A stretch of 64,000 nt of DNA from Sphingobacterium rhinopitheci (lineage in GTDB: Bacteria; Bacteroidota; Bacteroidia; Sphingobacteriales; Sphingobacteriaceae): contig NZ_JADEYQ010000002.1 of assembly GCF_022627575.1 (NCBI RefSeq), positions 186,001 to 250,000 on the forward strand, read 5' to 3'. The translations under genes and the position numbers were made by a program. The first letter of the stretch is position 1. Every line of letters begins with the position of its first letter. The notes under the pieces were generated by a model, which was not told where the DNA came from, searched no databases, and saw only the letters and a program-made list of their open reading frames with translations. Shown here one piece after another: positions 29,726 to 39,322 of this stretch.

Positions 29726-31300
29726 TTAACGTGAACCACCGGCCCACCATACATTTTCAGTATATACATATTGTCCATTGCCAAATGCTGCCTGAACATT
29801 AGGGTTTGCTGAAGTCTCTGAATTACCATAAGGCAAACGTAAAGGGAATTTATTAGGGTTTTTCAACACAATAAGATCCTTACCTTCAGCTTTCCAACGA
29901 CGGATATCATTATACATTTCTACAGATTCACCCGAAGCACCAAAGAAAGCTAAGTATTTTTGATTAGCAATTTCTTTCAAAGCATTAGCTTGTAATAATG
30001 GCTTCACAGATTTATCAAAATAAGTATCTATCTCCTCATCTGTAATAGGTTTTGTAGTTTCGGTGATACCACCATATTCCACCACAGTAGGTGCTACGAA
30101 AGCAGCAGCCACAGATTTTTCAGAATTATGTATCCCTGCTTTTACCGCTTGTTTCAATACAGATTCGATTTCAGAAGCCGAAGCACCTAAACGCTGCATA
30201 GCCTCCGCTTTCAAGAACAACAATTCGTGGTAGCTCAATAACTCTGTAGATGCCGTTTGAGCATATACAAATGTAGATGTCAAGTAATAGTACTGAAATT
30301 GTTCATTCTCCCCATTAGGTGCTAACAAACTATCCGCTTTACTATTTGGCGCAAGATTAGCAACCTGTACCCAATCCGGGTTCGTAAAATTACGTCTCAA
30401 ACGAGGGTCATTTCTATCGACTAATTTTTCAGCAATGCTTTTACTAGCCGCCAAACCATCACGAGACCATTGGAAGTTAAATAAAGGATTTAAATTTTGT
30501 GAGTCATACACATTGAATGCTGCCTCATCAGATACTGCTTGGAATGATTTGTCTACATATTCGATGACTTTATTCAAAGCTGCATTTTTATCTGTTGACA
30601 CATTCAAAAGACGCATTTCATAACGCGCTTTAAGACCGTAAGCTAATTGCAACCAATTAGCAGCTTTACCGTTGTACAATAAATCATTAGTACCGATACC
30701 ACCAATCGGGCTTTTATCACCTTTAGGTAGATTTTCAATGGCTTGATCTAATAAAGAGAATACCTCTTTGTACAAATCTTCTTGTTTGTCGATTTTAGGG
30801 TTTTTATTACCATAAGGATCGAATGCCTCCGAATAAGGAACATCACCAAACATATCCGTCAATAAAGCCAAATTATAGGCATTTAATACTTGAGCAACAC
30901 CCAATGTGGTGTTATTACCTGCTTCAACACCACCTTCAGAACATTTAGCGATCGCAATTTTAGCATTACGAATAGCTTCATATATGCTACCCCAAGGATT
31001 GTTAAACGTAGACGAAAGTGCAGGCTGAGATACTCTATGCTCCGCATCCCACAGTTGATTGTACGTACCTACCTCATGCTCTACATAAGCCGCTAAGTAT
31101 GTATTGATATCACTACCTACATTATTGAATGCCGTACTCGTAATTACATCCGCAAGGATAAATTTTGAGGTAACATCTGTAGGGTTATTAGGATTAACAT
31201 TGACCGCATCCATTGCATCTTCCGAACAAGATGTAAATGCAATAGGCGTAGCGAATAGGCCTAAGGCCAATAATTTAATTATATTAGATCTTAATTTCAT
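29726..31300 (-). CDS. SusD/RagB-family lipoprotein (SusD-like 2 type), pair 4
   Basis: 524 residues from ATG 31300, four bases after the susC stop; the longer frame to 31318 would overlap susC. Lipobox PIAFTSC followed by SEDAMD. Sequence features such as MDAVNVNPNNPTDVTSKFILADV at the start, LNAYNLALLTDMFGDVPYSEAF and FLKAEAMQRLG point to the SusD-like 2 branch (PF12771-type), which differs from the classical SusD of pairs 1-3. It ends YGNSETSANPNVQAAFGNGQ then a W-rich tail. Binding partner of the SusC upstream. Confidence 0.9.
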   Translation of the reverse strand: MKLRSNIIKLLALGLFATPIAFTSCSEDAMDAVNVNPNNPTDVTSKFILADVITSTAFNNVGSDINTYLAAYVEHEVGTYNQLWDAEHRVSQPALSSTFNNPWGSIYEAIRNAKIAIAKCSEGGVEAGNNTTLGVAQVLNAYNLALLTDMFGDVPYSEAFDPYGNKNPKIDKQEDLYKEVFSLLDQAIENLPKGDKSPIGGIGTNDLLYNGKAANWLQLAYGLKARYEMRLLNVSTDKNAALNKVIEYVDKSFQAVSDEAAFNVYDSQNLNPLFNFQWSRDGLAASKSIAEKLVDRNDPRLRRNFTNPDWVQVANLAPNSKADSLLAPNGENEQFQYYYLTSTFVYAQTASTELLSYHELLFLKAEAMQRLGASASEIESVLKQAVKAGIHNSEKSVAAAFVAPTVVEYGGITETTKPITDEEIDTYFDKSVKPLLQANALKEIANQKYLAFFGASGESVEMYNDIRRWKAEGKDLIVLKNPNKFPLRLPYGNSETSANPNVQAAFGNGQYVYTENVWWAGGSR

Positions 31301-31304
31301 TTTA

Positions 31305-34300
31305 TTAGAATTTAACATTCACACCAAAACCATAAGAAGAAGTTCCCGGTAATGAGAAACGTTCGAATGCACCAGACATATTTGTATTACCTTGAGAAAC
31401 CTCCGGATCATAACCTTTTAACTCAGACCACAAGATGATATTACGTGCAAAAGCATTTACATCAATTTTAATTTTTGATGAAGAGTACACCGGGTAACCA
31501 ACAGCAATCTCTCTTAATTTAACGAAAGAAGTACCAAATACAGAAGACTCAGAGATTGAATTTTTCGTATTGAAATAGTTATATGCATTAGACGGGTCGA
31601 TCAAAATATCATTTTTCTCGTACACCCCTGGCGCTACTTCTTTTACAGCATCTTCTTCAAATAAGAATGGTTGGCCAGATCTGAAATCAGCTGATTTTTG
31701 TGTTACACCGTAGTAATCCAATACACCTGCAGTACCGTGGTACATTTGACCACCATTTTTCCAATCAATAACAGCAGACAATCTTACTTTCTTATACTCC
31801 ATAGAAGTATTGAAACCTAACAAAAATTTAGGCGACACCGTACCGATTACTTTTTCAGGACCTACTTGAGGCATACCATCAGCATCAACAACGATTTGAC
31901 CAGCATCATTTCTTAAGTAAGAAACACCGTAGATAACAGGAAATTTGTCCCCGATACTAGCACGAATTTGTGGCTCCACAAAACCACCTAAGAAGATAGA
32001 GTTTACCCCTTCAGCCAACTCATCCACATAGTTGTCGATTTTTGTAAAGTTGAATGTAAAATCCCATTTGAACTCTGTATGACGGAATGGCGCAATATTT
32101 ACCGTTGCTTCATGTACATTAGTATGAATTCTACCACCGTTAGTTACTAAGCCTGAATAACCAGTTGAACCCGCTAAAGGCACTTCAAAAATTTGATCTT
32201 TTACATTTTGACGAGAGAACGTATAGTTCAAATTCATTAAACCACCCCAGAACGTCAAATCAGTACCTAATTCATAAGACTGTGTATTTTGAGGCTTTAA
32301 GTTAGGATCATAAATTACAGAACTCGGTGTAAATGCTACAACTGAATTTTTACCATTTACTATAGGATAGATAATAGGTGTCCCACTAGAGAAACCCCCA
32401 CCATAAAGAGGTGTTGAATAATAGGACTCAAAATAATCACCTGCTTGACCTACTTCAGCATAAGAAGCTCTAATCTTACCAAATGTCAACACATTATTTT
32501 TAAGTGCATCTAATTCTGTGAAGATGAAACCTCCAGAAACTGAAGGATAGAAGAATGATCTGTTATTTCTTGGCATAGAAGAAACAATATCATTTCTACC
32601 TGTAGCATTCAAGAACAACATATTTTTGTATGCTAATGACAAGTTACCAAATGTACCTACCGAGCGGAAGTTACGTAAATCTTGACTCGCTGTATAGTTA
32701 GATGCATTATTCATATTATTCCAACCTGCAAAATTGAAATTAGAACCGTAAGCATAATCTTGACGACGATTTCTATTTCTGATTTCATTACCTACTAATG
32801 CATCAAAAGAGAAGTCATCACTAATTTTCCAATTGTATACTGCTGTCGCCAAAGAGTTGATCTCTGTCGATGAAACGTGGTAGTTTTCTACAGAACCTCT
32901 ACCGTTAGCATGTCCATAGCTCCAATTGTCTGTATAATTGGTCGTGTACGAATCAGCACCAATTTGGTATTTCAACGTTAATTTTTGGTTATCCGCTAAT
33001 GGTGTAGCATATTGAACATAACCATTACCAAAGAAACGTTTATTGTCTTCACTAAACTTGTTATTTTCAACAGCCCAATATGTAGCATCAAAACCACTCG
33101 TCGAACGGTAAGTATTTTGTGTATATGGATCACCCGCTACATGCGAAGGAATACCTGCTAAATCATAAGATGCTGGAGCACCGTACAATGTTGCTACAAT
33201 ACCATTATTAGCACCTGTTTGTTTTGTAAGCTTAGAGTTTACATAATTAGCAGAGAAACCTGTCGTCCATTTGTCCGTCAAATTCGCTTCTGCAGCTAAC
33301 TTAGCCGTATAACGATCTAAGCCTGTAGAAGGAACAATACCTTCAGCATTAGTAGCTCCTAATGAAAAAGAGTAATTTCCTTTTTCAAAACCTTGGATCA
33401 CATTTAATGAATTATTGAATGTTTTACCAACATTAAAGAAATCTGCTGCATTATTGTACGCTTGTGGCGTAGCCCAAGGGTCTAAACCTGCCTTAGCACG
33501 TTGAGCAACATAATATTTACCTTCCGTATTGATACCGTTAGCTTGTGCCGCTGCAGAATAATCATTGGAGGTATTACCGCCGTAGTTAGCATCATTTGCT
33601 AAATCTGAGATTTTTGGTCCCCAAGACAAGGAAGAGTTAGGGCTATACGAACCGTTACTTCCTTGGGCATATGTAGATTGAAAATCTGGCAATACCGATA
33701 CTTTATCAAAAGAAACATTTGAATTGTAGGAGATCTGTGCTTTTTTATTTGCTCCTTTACCTTTTTTGGTCGTGATAATTACCGCACCATTTGATGCACG
33801 CATACCATATAATGCAGATGCCGCTTGACCTTTTAAGATATTGATACTTTCGATATCATTAGGATCGATATCCAAACCTCTAGAAGCATAATCAGCACCT
33901 GATACAGAATTACCTGTTGAAATGTCATTACCTGAAGTAATAGGCAAACCATCCACTACATACAAGGGAGAGTTGTCACCAGAGAATGATCGGGCACCAC
34001 GAATTGTAATTTTTGCTGAAGCACCAGGCATCCCCGAAGAAGGAGTAACCTCTACACCAGAAACTTTACCTTGTAATGCTGTTGCTAAATTACTATTAGA
34101 AGCTTGCGTCAATTTATCTGCTTTCACTTCTTGTGTAGCATAACTCAAAGATCTTTTCTCTTTAGAAATACCCATCGCTGTAACTACAACTTCTTCTAAT
34201 GCATTGTCTTCAGGAACTAAAGCAATCGATAAAACAGAAGAGTTACCAATAGAAACGCGTTGTGAAGTATATCCGATATAAGATACATTTAATGTAGCTC

Positions 34301-34499
34301 CAGGTGCCACGTGTAAAGTAAAATTACCGGAAGCATCCGTCTGCGTAGCAGTAGATGTACCGACAATAGATACAGAAGCACCGCTAATCGCTGAACCATC
34401 TGTAGAAATCACTTTACCACTCACTTGACGATCCTGCGCATATGACGATGTAGCTATACATGCGAGCGCAAACATTGTGCTGAGTAATTTTTGTTTCAT
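31305..34499 (-). CDS. SusC/RagA-family TonB-dependent importer, pair 4
   Basis: 1064 residues. The signal peptide (MKQKLLSTMFALACIATSSYAQ) and CarboxypepD_reg-like domain are nearly the same as in pair 3, also at the DNA level in the first ~100 bases. From the TonB-box-like ALEEVVVTAMG on, the protein belongs to another SusC branch: ISKEKRSLSYATQEV, SSGMPGASAKITIRGARSFS and GDNSPLYVVDGLPI, with barrel end SYGFGVNVKF. The A-M-G-I-S-K-E-K-R-S-L-S-Y stretch is common in SusC partnered with SusD-like 2 proteins, which fits the SusD here. A promoter with ideal spacing lies at 34694-34724, giving a ~190-base leader. Confidence 0.94.
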   Translation of the reverse strand: MKQKLLSTMFALACIATSSYAQDRQVSGKVISTDGSAISGASVSIVGTSTATQTDASGNFTLHVAPGATLNVSYIGYTSQRVSIGNSSVLSIALVPEDNALEEVVVTAMGISKEKRSLSYATQEVKADKLTQASNSNLATALQGKVSGVEVTPSSGMPGASAKITIRGARSFSGDNSPLYVVDGLPITSGNDISTGNSVSGADYASRGLDIDPNDIESINILKGQAASALYGMRASNGAVIITTKKGKGANKKAQISYNSNVSFDKVSVLPDFQSTYAQGSNGSYSPNSSLSWGPKISDLANDANYGGNTSNDYSAAAQANGINTEGKYYVAQRAKAGLDPWATPQAYNNAADFFNVGKTFNNSLNVIQGFEKGNYSFSLGATNAEGIVPSTGLDRYTAKLAAEANLTDKWTTGFSANYVNSKLTKQTGANNGIVATLYGAPASYDLAGIPSHVAGDPYTQNTYRSTSGFDATYWAVENNKFSEDNKRFFGNGYVQYATPLADNQKLTLKYQIGADSYTTNYTDNWSYGHANGRGSVENYHVSSTEINSLATAVYNWKISDDFSFDALVGNEIRNRNRRQDYAYGSNFNFAGWNNMNNASNYTASQDLRNFRSVGTFGNLSLAYKNMLFLNATGRNDIVSSMPRNNRSFFYPSVSGGFIFTELDALKNNVLTFGKIRASYAEVGQAGDYFESYYSTPLYGGGFSSGTPIIYPIVNGKNSVVAFTPSSVIYDPNLKPQNTQSYELGTDLTFWGGLMNLNYTFSRQNVKDQIFEVPLAGSTGYSGLVTNGGRIHTNVHEATVNIAPFRHTEFKWDFTFNFTKIDNYVDELAEGVNSIFLGGFVEPQIRASIGDKFPVIYGVSYLRNDAGQIVVDADGMPQVGPEKVIGTVSPKFLLGFNTSMEYKKVRLSAVIDWKNGGQMYHGTAGVLDYYGVTQKSADFRSGQPFLFEEDAVKEVAPGVYEKNDILIDPSNAYNYFNTKNSISESSVFGTSFVKLREIAVGYPVYSSSKIKIDVNAFARNIILWSELKGYDPEVSQGNTNMSGAFERFSLPGTSSYGFGVNVKF

Positions 34500-34693
34500 G
34501 TTGTTTATATTAATTATTATTATAGTTGCAATACTAACTTAATACAATAATCAATTGTGTTCTGGAGACAACAACAGTTTTCAGATCAGAATGCAAAACA
34601 ATTGACATGTAAATCAATCATTTTCATACTTCAGAAGTATATATGGGTAGTGAAATCGTACTTAATAACAAGCAGTTAATTAAGAACGGGAAG

Positions 34694-34724
34694 CAAATGT
34701 AAAGCAAAGTAGTTGTTAATGCAA
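34694..34724 (-). promoter_or_regulatory. Promoter of the pair-4 susCD operon
   Basis: On the minus strand TTG (34722-34724), a 20-base spacer and TACATTTG (34694-34701): a full match to the Bacteroidota consensus, with the same geometry as the pair-3 promoter. Confidence 0.62.
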
Positions 34725-34918
34725 TAATAAAATAAAGAAAAAAAATATATTAAAAAATGTTAAAATAAATGATTGTCACTTCTTAATAACAACAGTGAAA
34801 TAAAAGAAAGCAGAATAGAAAAAGACAGAATAAAATTCAATTGAAGCTCTTAAACAAAGAATTTTAGCGATTATTAGTTAAAATTAAATATCCATAAAAT
34901 TATCGCACACAAACTTCT

Positions 34919-34926
34919 TATCTTTG
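34919..34926 (+). promoter_or_regulatory. -7 box of trmD
   Basis: TATCTTTG ends only 4 bases before the trmD ATG, so transcription would begin at or next to the start codon. No TTG element lies at the usual upstream distance. Confidence 0.5.
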
Positions 34927-34930
34927 TAAC

Positions 34931-35608
34931 ATGCGATTTGATATCATTACAGTATTACCATCTCTATTGGAAAGTCCATTTGCACATTCTATATTACAGC
35001 GTGCACAGAAAAAAGGAATAGCAGAGATTCATGTTCATAATCTACGTGATTACGCCAAAAATAAGCAGAAATCTGTAGATGACTACCCTTATGGTGGAGG
35101 ATCAGGAATGGTGATGCAAATAGAGCCTTTTGCTGCCTGTATAGAGCAACTACAAAGTGAAAGGGCATATGATGAAATCATCTATATGACTCCAGATGGT
35201 GTGACACTAAATCAAGATATAGCCAACGAATTATCAACCAAAGGGAATATCATTATTCTTTGTGGACACTATAAAGGTATAGATCAACGGATCAGAGATA
35301 TTTTCGTTACAAAAGAGATTTCTATAGGTGATTATGTATTGTCTGGCGGTGAACTGCCTGCAGCTATCGTGGTAGATGCTATTGTTCGATTAATCCCTGG
35401 CGTGCTTAATGATGAAACCTCTGCCCTATCCGACTCTTTTCAAGATGGCCTATTGGATGCCCCCATATATACGCGACCTGCCGAATGGCGTGGCCACAAA
35501 GTACCTGATATACTATTAAGTGGCAATGAGGCCAAAATAAATGCTTGGCGCGATGAACAGCAGTTGCAAAGAACACAAGAAAGAAGACCTGATTTATTGA
35601 ATGATTAA
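34931..35608 (+). CDS. trmD: tRNA (guanosine(37)-N1)-methyltransferase
   Basis: 225 residues, the usual TrmD length. It methylates G37 next to the anticodon using S-adenosylmethionine, which prevents +1 frameshifting. The trefoil-knot SAM site is clear: [15 protein letters not shown] and [21 protein letters not shown]. Also present are [10 protein letters not shown] at the start, [15 protein letters not shown] and [26 protein letters not shown]. It is not beside rpsP, rimM or rplS as in many other bacteria, but is a solo gene closed by the hairpin at 35650. Confidence 0.97.
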   Translation: MRFDIITVLPSLLESPFAHSILQRAQKKGIAEIHVHNLRDYAKNKQKSVDDYPYGGGSGMVMQIEPFAACIEQLQSERAYDEIIYMTPDGVTLNQDIANELSTKGNIIILCGHYKGIDQRIRDIFVTKEISIGDYVLSGGELPAAIVVDAIVRLIPGVLNDETSALSDSFQDGLLDAPIYTRPAEWRGHKVPDILLSGNEAKINAWRDEQQLQRTQERRPDLLND

Positions 35609-35649
35609 TAGAGCAGTTGATTACTTAGCTCTTTAATCATCCATATACT

Positions 35650-35687
35650 AAAACACCCAAGAATAAACTAATATCCTTGGGTGTTTT
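35650..35687. terminator. Bidirectional hairpin terminator
   Basis: AAAACACCCAAG pairs with CTTGGGTGTTTT around an AT-rich loop; it lies between the convergent trmD and the first four-gene import operon. Confidence 0.87.
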
Positions 35688-35706
35688 AGAAAATTAATTA
35701 TCCTAA

Positions 35707-36972
35707 TTATATTGGAGTGATACTAATCCATTTCCTAGCATCTGTAACCGTAACCAAATCATACACACTCGCACCTTTCTCGATGATATACAAGCCATTC
35801 GGATCAGTGAAATTTTGAGCTGCTTGAAGGGTAATAGCCCTAGGTCCTGCTGCCATAGACCCCAAAAAACCCAAATAACTATATTTAATTATACCTGTTG
35901 TAAAATCTAAATTATAACCAATCGCTACACCATAAGCTAACGAAAAACTTTGAGCATACCCTAATAAATCATAACCAGTATTAAACCCCATCCAAAATAT
36001 CTGTTGATTAAACCCCGTAAGAGTAGCTACAGACGATTCATTCAGATAATCCTTCACTCCATCACGTGTCCAAGAACTAAAAAACAATTGTCGATCTGAT
36101 GCCCAAAACCTAGAAATAACAGTAACATCATAAAATAATGGTTCTATCGCCTCTGTTATTCGCAAGTTAACAGACCCTAATTTTGCAGACAAAAAACCTG
36201 TTGGATCAAATACAACATCAGTCAATTTATGTATTGTATCAAGACCTAACACTATAGGTTCATAAAAATTAATCTCATCACCTACGATATAAAAACTACT
36301 TGAACTGCGTACTGCAATCCCACCCTCATAACGAACGAGTCCAAACCTACGATCTGCAGTATTCAAATCTACCTCATACTCAACCCCATCAATCAGCGTT
36401 CTTTTAAAATAAGTTCTAAGATTTGAAACTTCAGATAATAAAGCGTCTGTATCATTAAAAGTATTGGACGCATCTAAAACTGAAGTTGCTTTAATTAAAA
36501 TCAACTTACTTTCATTATAAATACCTTTCAATTCAATTCTATCTGCTGTAGCCTCTAAAAAATGAAACTCAAAATCAGAGCGCATACCTTCTGCCACGAC
36601 GCCGCCATACACCCCATCATCAGGGTCGGCCAAAAGATGTAATAATGAGTACGTATCAAAAATCAAAGTGGGTCTTTGCAAATATTTCAACCGATATGAA
36701 CTTTCATCCATTTCTGTAACATCATCTTCTAAAATCGTAAAAACACGATTTACATTATTGAATCGAAAAGTAAAATTTTTCTGCAAACCACTTTTTGTTA
36801 ACAAATAGGCCTTCCAACCAAATGGAGCATCTGTCAAATATTCTGCATATAATTCCATTCTTTCATTAATGCGCTCATCAACCGAGGTGTCAGGGAAATC
36901 TTGAAATTTATTACATCCATAAAACAATTGTAAACTCACAATTGCTATTATTAATATTCTTATTCTTCTCAT
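35707..36972 (-). CDS. DUF4302-family lipoprotein, cassette A
   Basis: 421 residues from ATG 36972 (MRRIRIL), 10 bases after the zincin stop; the frame continues upstream to 37002 but would overlap that gene. Signal peptide with lipobox VSLQLFYGC then NKFQDFPD. The region after residue 30 (ERINERMELYAEYLTDAPFGWKAYLL and NFTFRFNNVNRVFTILEDD) shows the pattern of DUF4302 (PF14135): an alpha-helical start, a Gly-Trp motif, then repeated beta strands. Function is unknown; the family occurs with SusC/SusD and zincin lipoproteins, which suggests a surface-exposed accessory of import. It is the last gene of the operon and has a counterpart at 46104. Confidence 0.75.
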   Translation of the reverse strand: MRRIRILIIAIVSLQLFYGCNKFQDFPDTSVDERINERMELYAEYLTDAPFGWKAYLLTKSGLQKNFTFRFNNVNRVFTILEDDVTEMDESSYRLKYLQRPTLIFDTYSLLHLLADPDDGVYGGVVAEGMRSDFEFHFLEATADRIELKGIYNESKLILIKATSVLDASNTFNDTDALLSEVSNLRTYFKRTLIDGVEYEVDLNTADRRFGLVRYEGGIAVRSSSSFYIVGDEINFYEPIVLGLDTIHKLTDVVFDPTGFLSAKLGSVNLRITEAIEPLFYDVTVISRFWASDRQLFFSSWTRDGVKDYLNESSVATLTGFNQQIFWMGFNTGYDLLGYAQSFSLAYGVAIGYNLDFTTGIIKYSYLGFLGSMAAGPRAITLQAAQNFTDPNGLYIIEKGASVYDLVTVTDARKWISITPI

Positions 36973-36982
36973 AACAATCGAA

Positions 36983-37834
36983 TTATAATGCATTAATTTC
37001 ATCTTGCGTTTGATTCTGCAACGCCGTCATATCGATATCCCAAGTCTCTAACATATACTGCCTTACATACAATTCCTTTTGTCTCAAGGCAGGAGCACCA
37101 GCGCCAGCGCTATTTACAAGTGCATCAAAAGCTGCCTTCCCTTCTGTCAACATAATGGCAATCATCTCCACAAAATCATCTTCTACAGAATTCCTAGAAT
37201 AGGCAGAAATAAAACCTAATCGCAGCACTTCAGCATCTCTAAAATTAAACCATGTAGGATCGTATCCACCTGGAGTAACTTGCGCGTATAAGGTCGTAAA
37301 CATCTTCTTTTGATGTAGTATATGAGCAAATTCATGATGCATAGTCTTAAGCATGCGCTTAATTAATTGCCTATTTGTTAAATCGAAATTATTAATTTCA
37401 AACAAAGTAATTTTCCTTCCCCCATCAGCTTGACCCAACACAATAGTGCCATTAGAATTATATTCAACACTTCCAACTAGAATGAATTGTTTCTGACCAA
37501 TTTCCTTTATAAAATTTGGACCTTTCAAGAATTCATATGGCTTAATCCAAACTTGCTTCATTGCAGTCATCACAGGAATAACAATACTCTCACGCGGCGG
37601 AACTAAAGTTTTATTCATATTCAATTCCGACCTATCCCATTTATACTTAACTTCTATATTATAGGGCTTTGTTAAACTATCATAAATCCAAATATCAACG
37701 TTTGATTTCTCCCAATTGTCACCTCCTAAATTCAACGCTGAGGCATCCAAAACCTCTTTCTTTTCACAAGAGGTCATTGCGAATAGAATTACTCCAAACA
37801 CAATAAATGTATATTTAAATATTATTTTTTTCAT
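36983..37834 (-). CDS. Substrate import-associated zinc metallohydrolase lipoprotein, cassette A
   Basis: 283 residues from ATG 37834 (MKKIIFK), shortly after the susD stop; the frame runs on to 37873 but overlaps susD. Lipobox VILFAMTSC then EKKEV. The metal site MLKTMHHEFAHILHQKKMF contains HEFAH (HExxH) preceded by another His; the third ligand may be an Asp or Glu near DDFVEMIAIML (about residue 235), where DFVE is conserved with the second copy. This matches the family described as import-associated zincin lipoproteins (TIGR04549/Peptidase_Mx1-like). I infer that it cleaves a surface-bound substrate before SusC uptake. The true substrate is unknown. Confidence 0.82.
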   Translation of the reverse strand: MKKIIFKYTFIVFGVILFAMTSCEKKEVLDASALNLGGDNWEKSNVDIWIYDSLTKPYNIEVKYKWDRSELNMNKTLVPPRESIVIPVMTAMKQVWIKPYEFLKGPNFIKEIGQKQFILVGSVEYNSNGTIVLGQADGGRKITLFEINNFDLTNRQLIKRMLKTMHHEFAHILHQKKMFTTLYAQVTPGGYDPTWFNFRDAEVLRLGFISAYSRNSVEDDFVEMIAIMLTEGKAAFDALVNSAGAGAPALRQKELYVRQYMLETWDIDMTALQNQTQDEINAL

Positions 37835-37838
37835 ATCA

Positions 37839-39311
37839 TTAATTTCTAGGATTAGCCTGCAAACCATATTCAATAGCCTCTATAGGTAACTGTAAAACTC
37901 GCTTAGGATCATCAGGACTTATCGTTAAATCAATTTGATCTCTTGAACCAGCGACAGAGCGATGAATAACAGTCTTTCCTGTACGAATGATATCAAACCA
38001 CCGCATACCCTCAAAGAGAAATTCTTGCCTTTTAAAATTCAAAATCGTCTCTACAACTGCTTCTTTGTCAGTTAATCCTGGGTAAAATGCTTGACATTTA
38101 GCCAATGTGATTCTATGATTAGCATTATTCACATTGTAATTAGTAACGCGTTTAGACAAGAAAGCCTGCAAATCTGCCAAAGCATCTATAGTTCTATCTA
38201 AATTAGCATAAGCCTCTGCTCTATTGAACAAAACTTCTTCCATGGAAAATAAAGTATAAACCACATAACGAATACCAAAATTATCTGAAATAGCCTCTTT
38301 GATAAAGTTGGTTTTAAATTTTGGAATATTATAAACTGTCTCATTACCACCAAAAACCTTAGATCGATATGAAAGCTGCAAATTCAATGGATTTGAACCT
38401 CCACCAAATACTGTTGCTAGCAAGGATGAATTCAAACCATAATTGTACCTCGGATAATCTTCACCATAACCTGACGCTGACTCTGCCATCAAGATGTTGG
38501 CAGGGTCCGAAGAGCTTGAGTAGGCATCTTGAAGCACAAAATAACTGTAGTTTTGATAAGCCGTATTCCAAGGACGTAATAAATTAGCTATAGAAGTAGT
38601 ATTTGATATCAAATCAGCGTAAAAGATAACCCTTTCATATTCCTTCTTAAACAAATAAAACCTTGTAGCAAATGCATATGCCGCATTTTTAGTAAAGTGG
38701 AATGAAGGTACTTTATAAGTACTATTATCAATTAAAGGAATACCGTCCAACAAATCCTTTTCTATCATATCATAAACGCTTTGAACAGTACCTCTACTAT
38801 ATTCACCAACAGCAACTGTTTCTGGTGTAGTCTGATAAGGTATCCCGGGGCTATCATTTGCTATAGAGGAATCATAAGGTAAGGCAAAATAGTTCACTAA
38901 CATAAAGTGAGCATATGCTCTAGCAACTAATGCTTCACCTTTAGCCGCACGCGCCTCCACAGGATCACCTAGCTTCGCTATCCCTGCCAATGCTTGATTT
39001 GCAGCAGCAATTGCTCTATAGCATGCCTGCCAATAAGCATTTGGCGTATCACTAGCAGTACTAACTTGATCCCTAAACTCCCAAGGATAAAAGTTTTTCA
39101 TCTCACGACTTGTAACACCTTTATCACCAGCATTATCTGACATTGACTCTGCAAAGGCAGCATAAAATCTATCGGGATAAGCAGATCCAACTAATTCAGT
39201 AATTTTAACTACATTATCTAGCTCTGTACGATCATCAGGTTGATAATCTAAAAATTTATTACAACTAAATAAGAATAAGGAAGACAATATAAATACACTA
39301 ATTTTTTTCAT
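37839..39311 (-). CDS. SusD/RagB-family surface lipoprotein, cassette A (pair 5)
   Basis: 490 residues. Lipobox SLFLFSC followed by NKFLDYQPDDR. SusD features: GEALVARAYAHFMLVNYFALPY (residues ~125-147), SMEEVLFNRAEAYANLDR, FKRQEFLFEGMRWFDIIRTGK and RVLQLPIEAIEYGLQANPRN at the end. It is paralogous to the cassette-B SusD (47875): both have LDG/LEEG-PLID in the middle and RVLQLP or RALQLP near the end. Located 11 bases after its SusC and followed within 5 bases by the zincin gene, so one transcript is expected. Confidence 0.92.
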   Translation of the reverse strand: MKKISVFILSSLFLFSCNKFLDYQPDDRTELDNVVKITELVGSAYPDRFYAAFAESMSDNAGDKGVTSREMKNFYPWEFRDQVSTASDTPNAYWQACYRAIAAANQALAGIAKLGDPVEARAAKGEALVARAYAHFMLVNYFALPYDSSIANDSPGIPYQTTPETVAVGEYSRGTVQSVYDMIEKDLLDGIPLIDNSTYKVPSFHFTKNAAYAFATRFYLFKKEYERVIFYADLISNTTSIANLLRPWNTAYQNYSYFVLQDAYSSSSDPANILMAESASGYGEDYPRYNYGLNSSLLATVFGGGSNPLNLQLSYRSKVFGGNETVYNIPKFKTNFIKEAISDNFGIRYVVYTLFSMEEVLFNRAEAYANLDRTIDALADLQAFLSKRVTNYNVNNANHRITLAKCQAFYPGLTDKEAVVETILNFKRQEFLFEGMRWFDIIRTGKTVIHRSVAGSRDQIDLTISPDDPKRVLQLPIEAIEYGLQANPRN

Positions 39312-39322
39312 CTTATTTATTT

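Larger units (their letters stand above)
34500..34930. other. Divergent intergenic region between pair-4 susC and trmD
   Basis: 431 AT-rich bases without a coding frame. It holds the pair-4 leader (34500 to about 34690), the promoter at 34694-34724, an unassigned stretch, and the trmD -7 box at 34919-34926. Confidence 0.6.
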
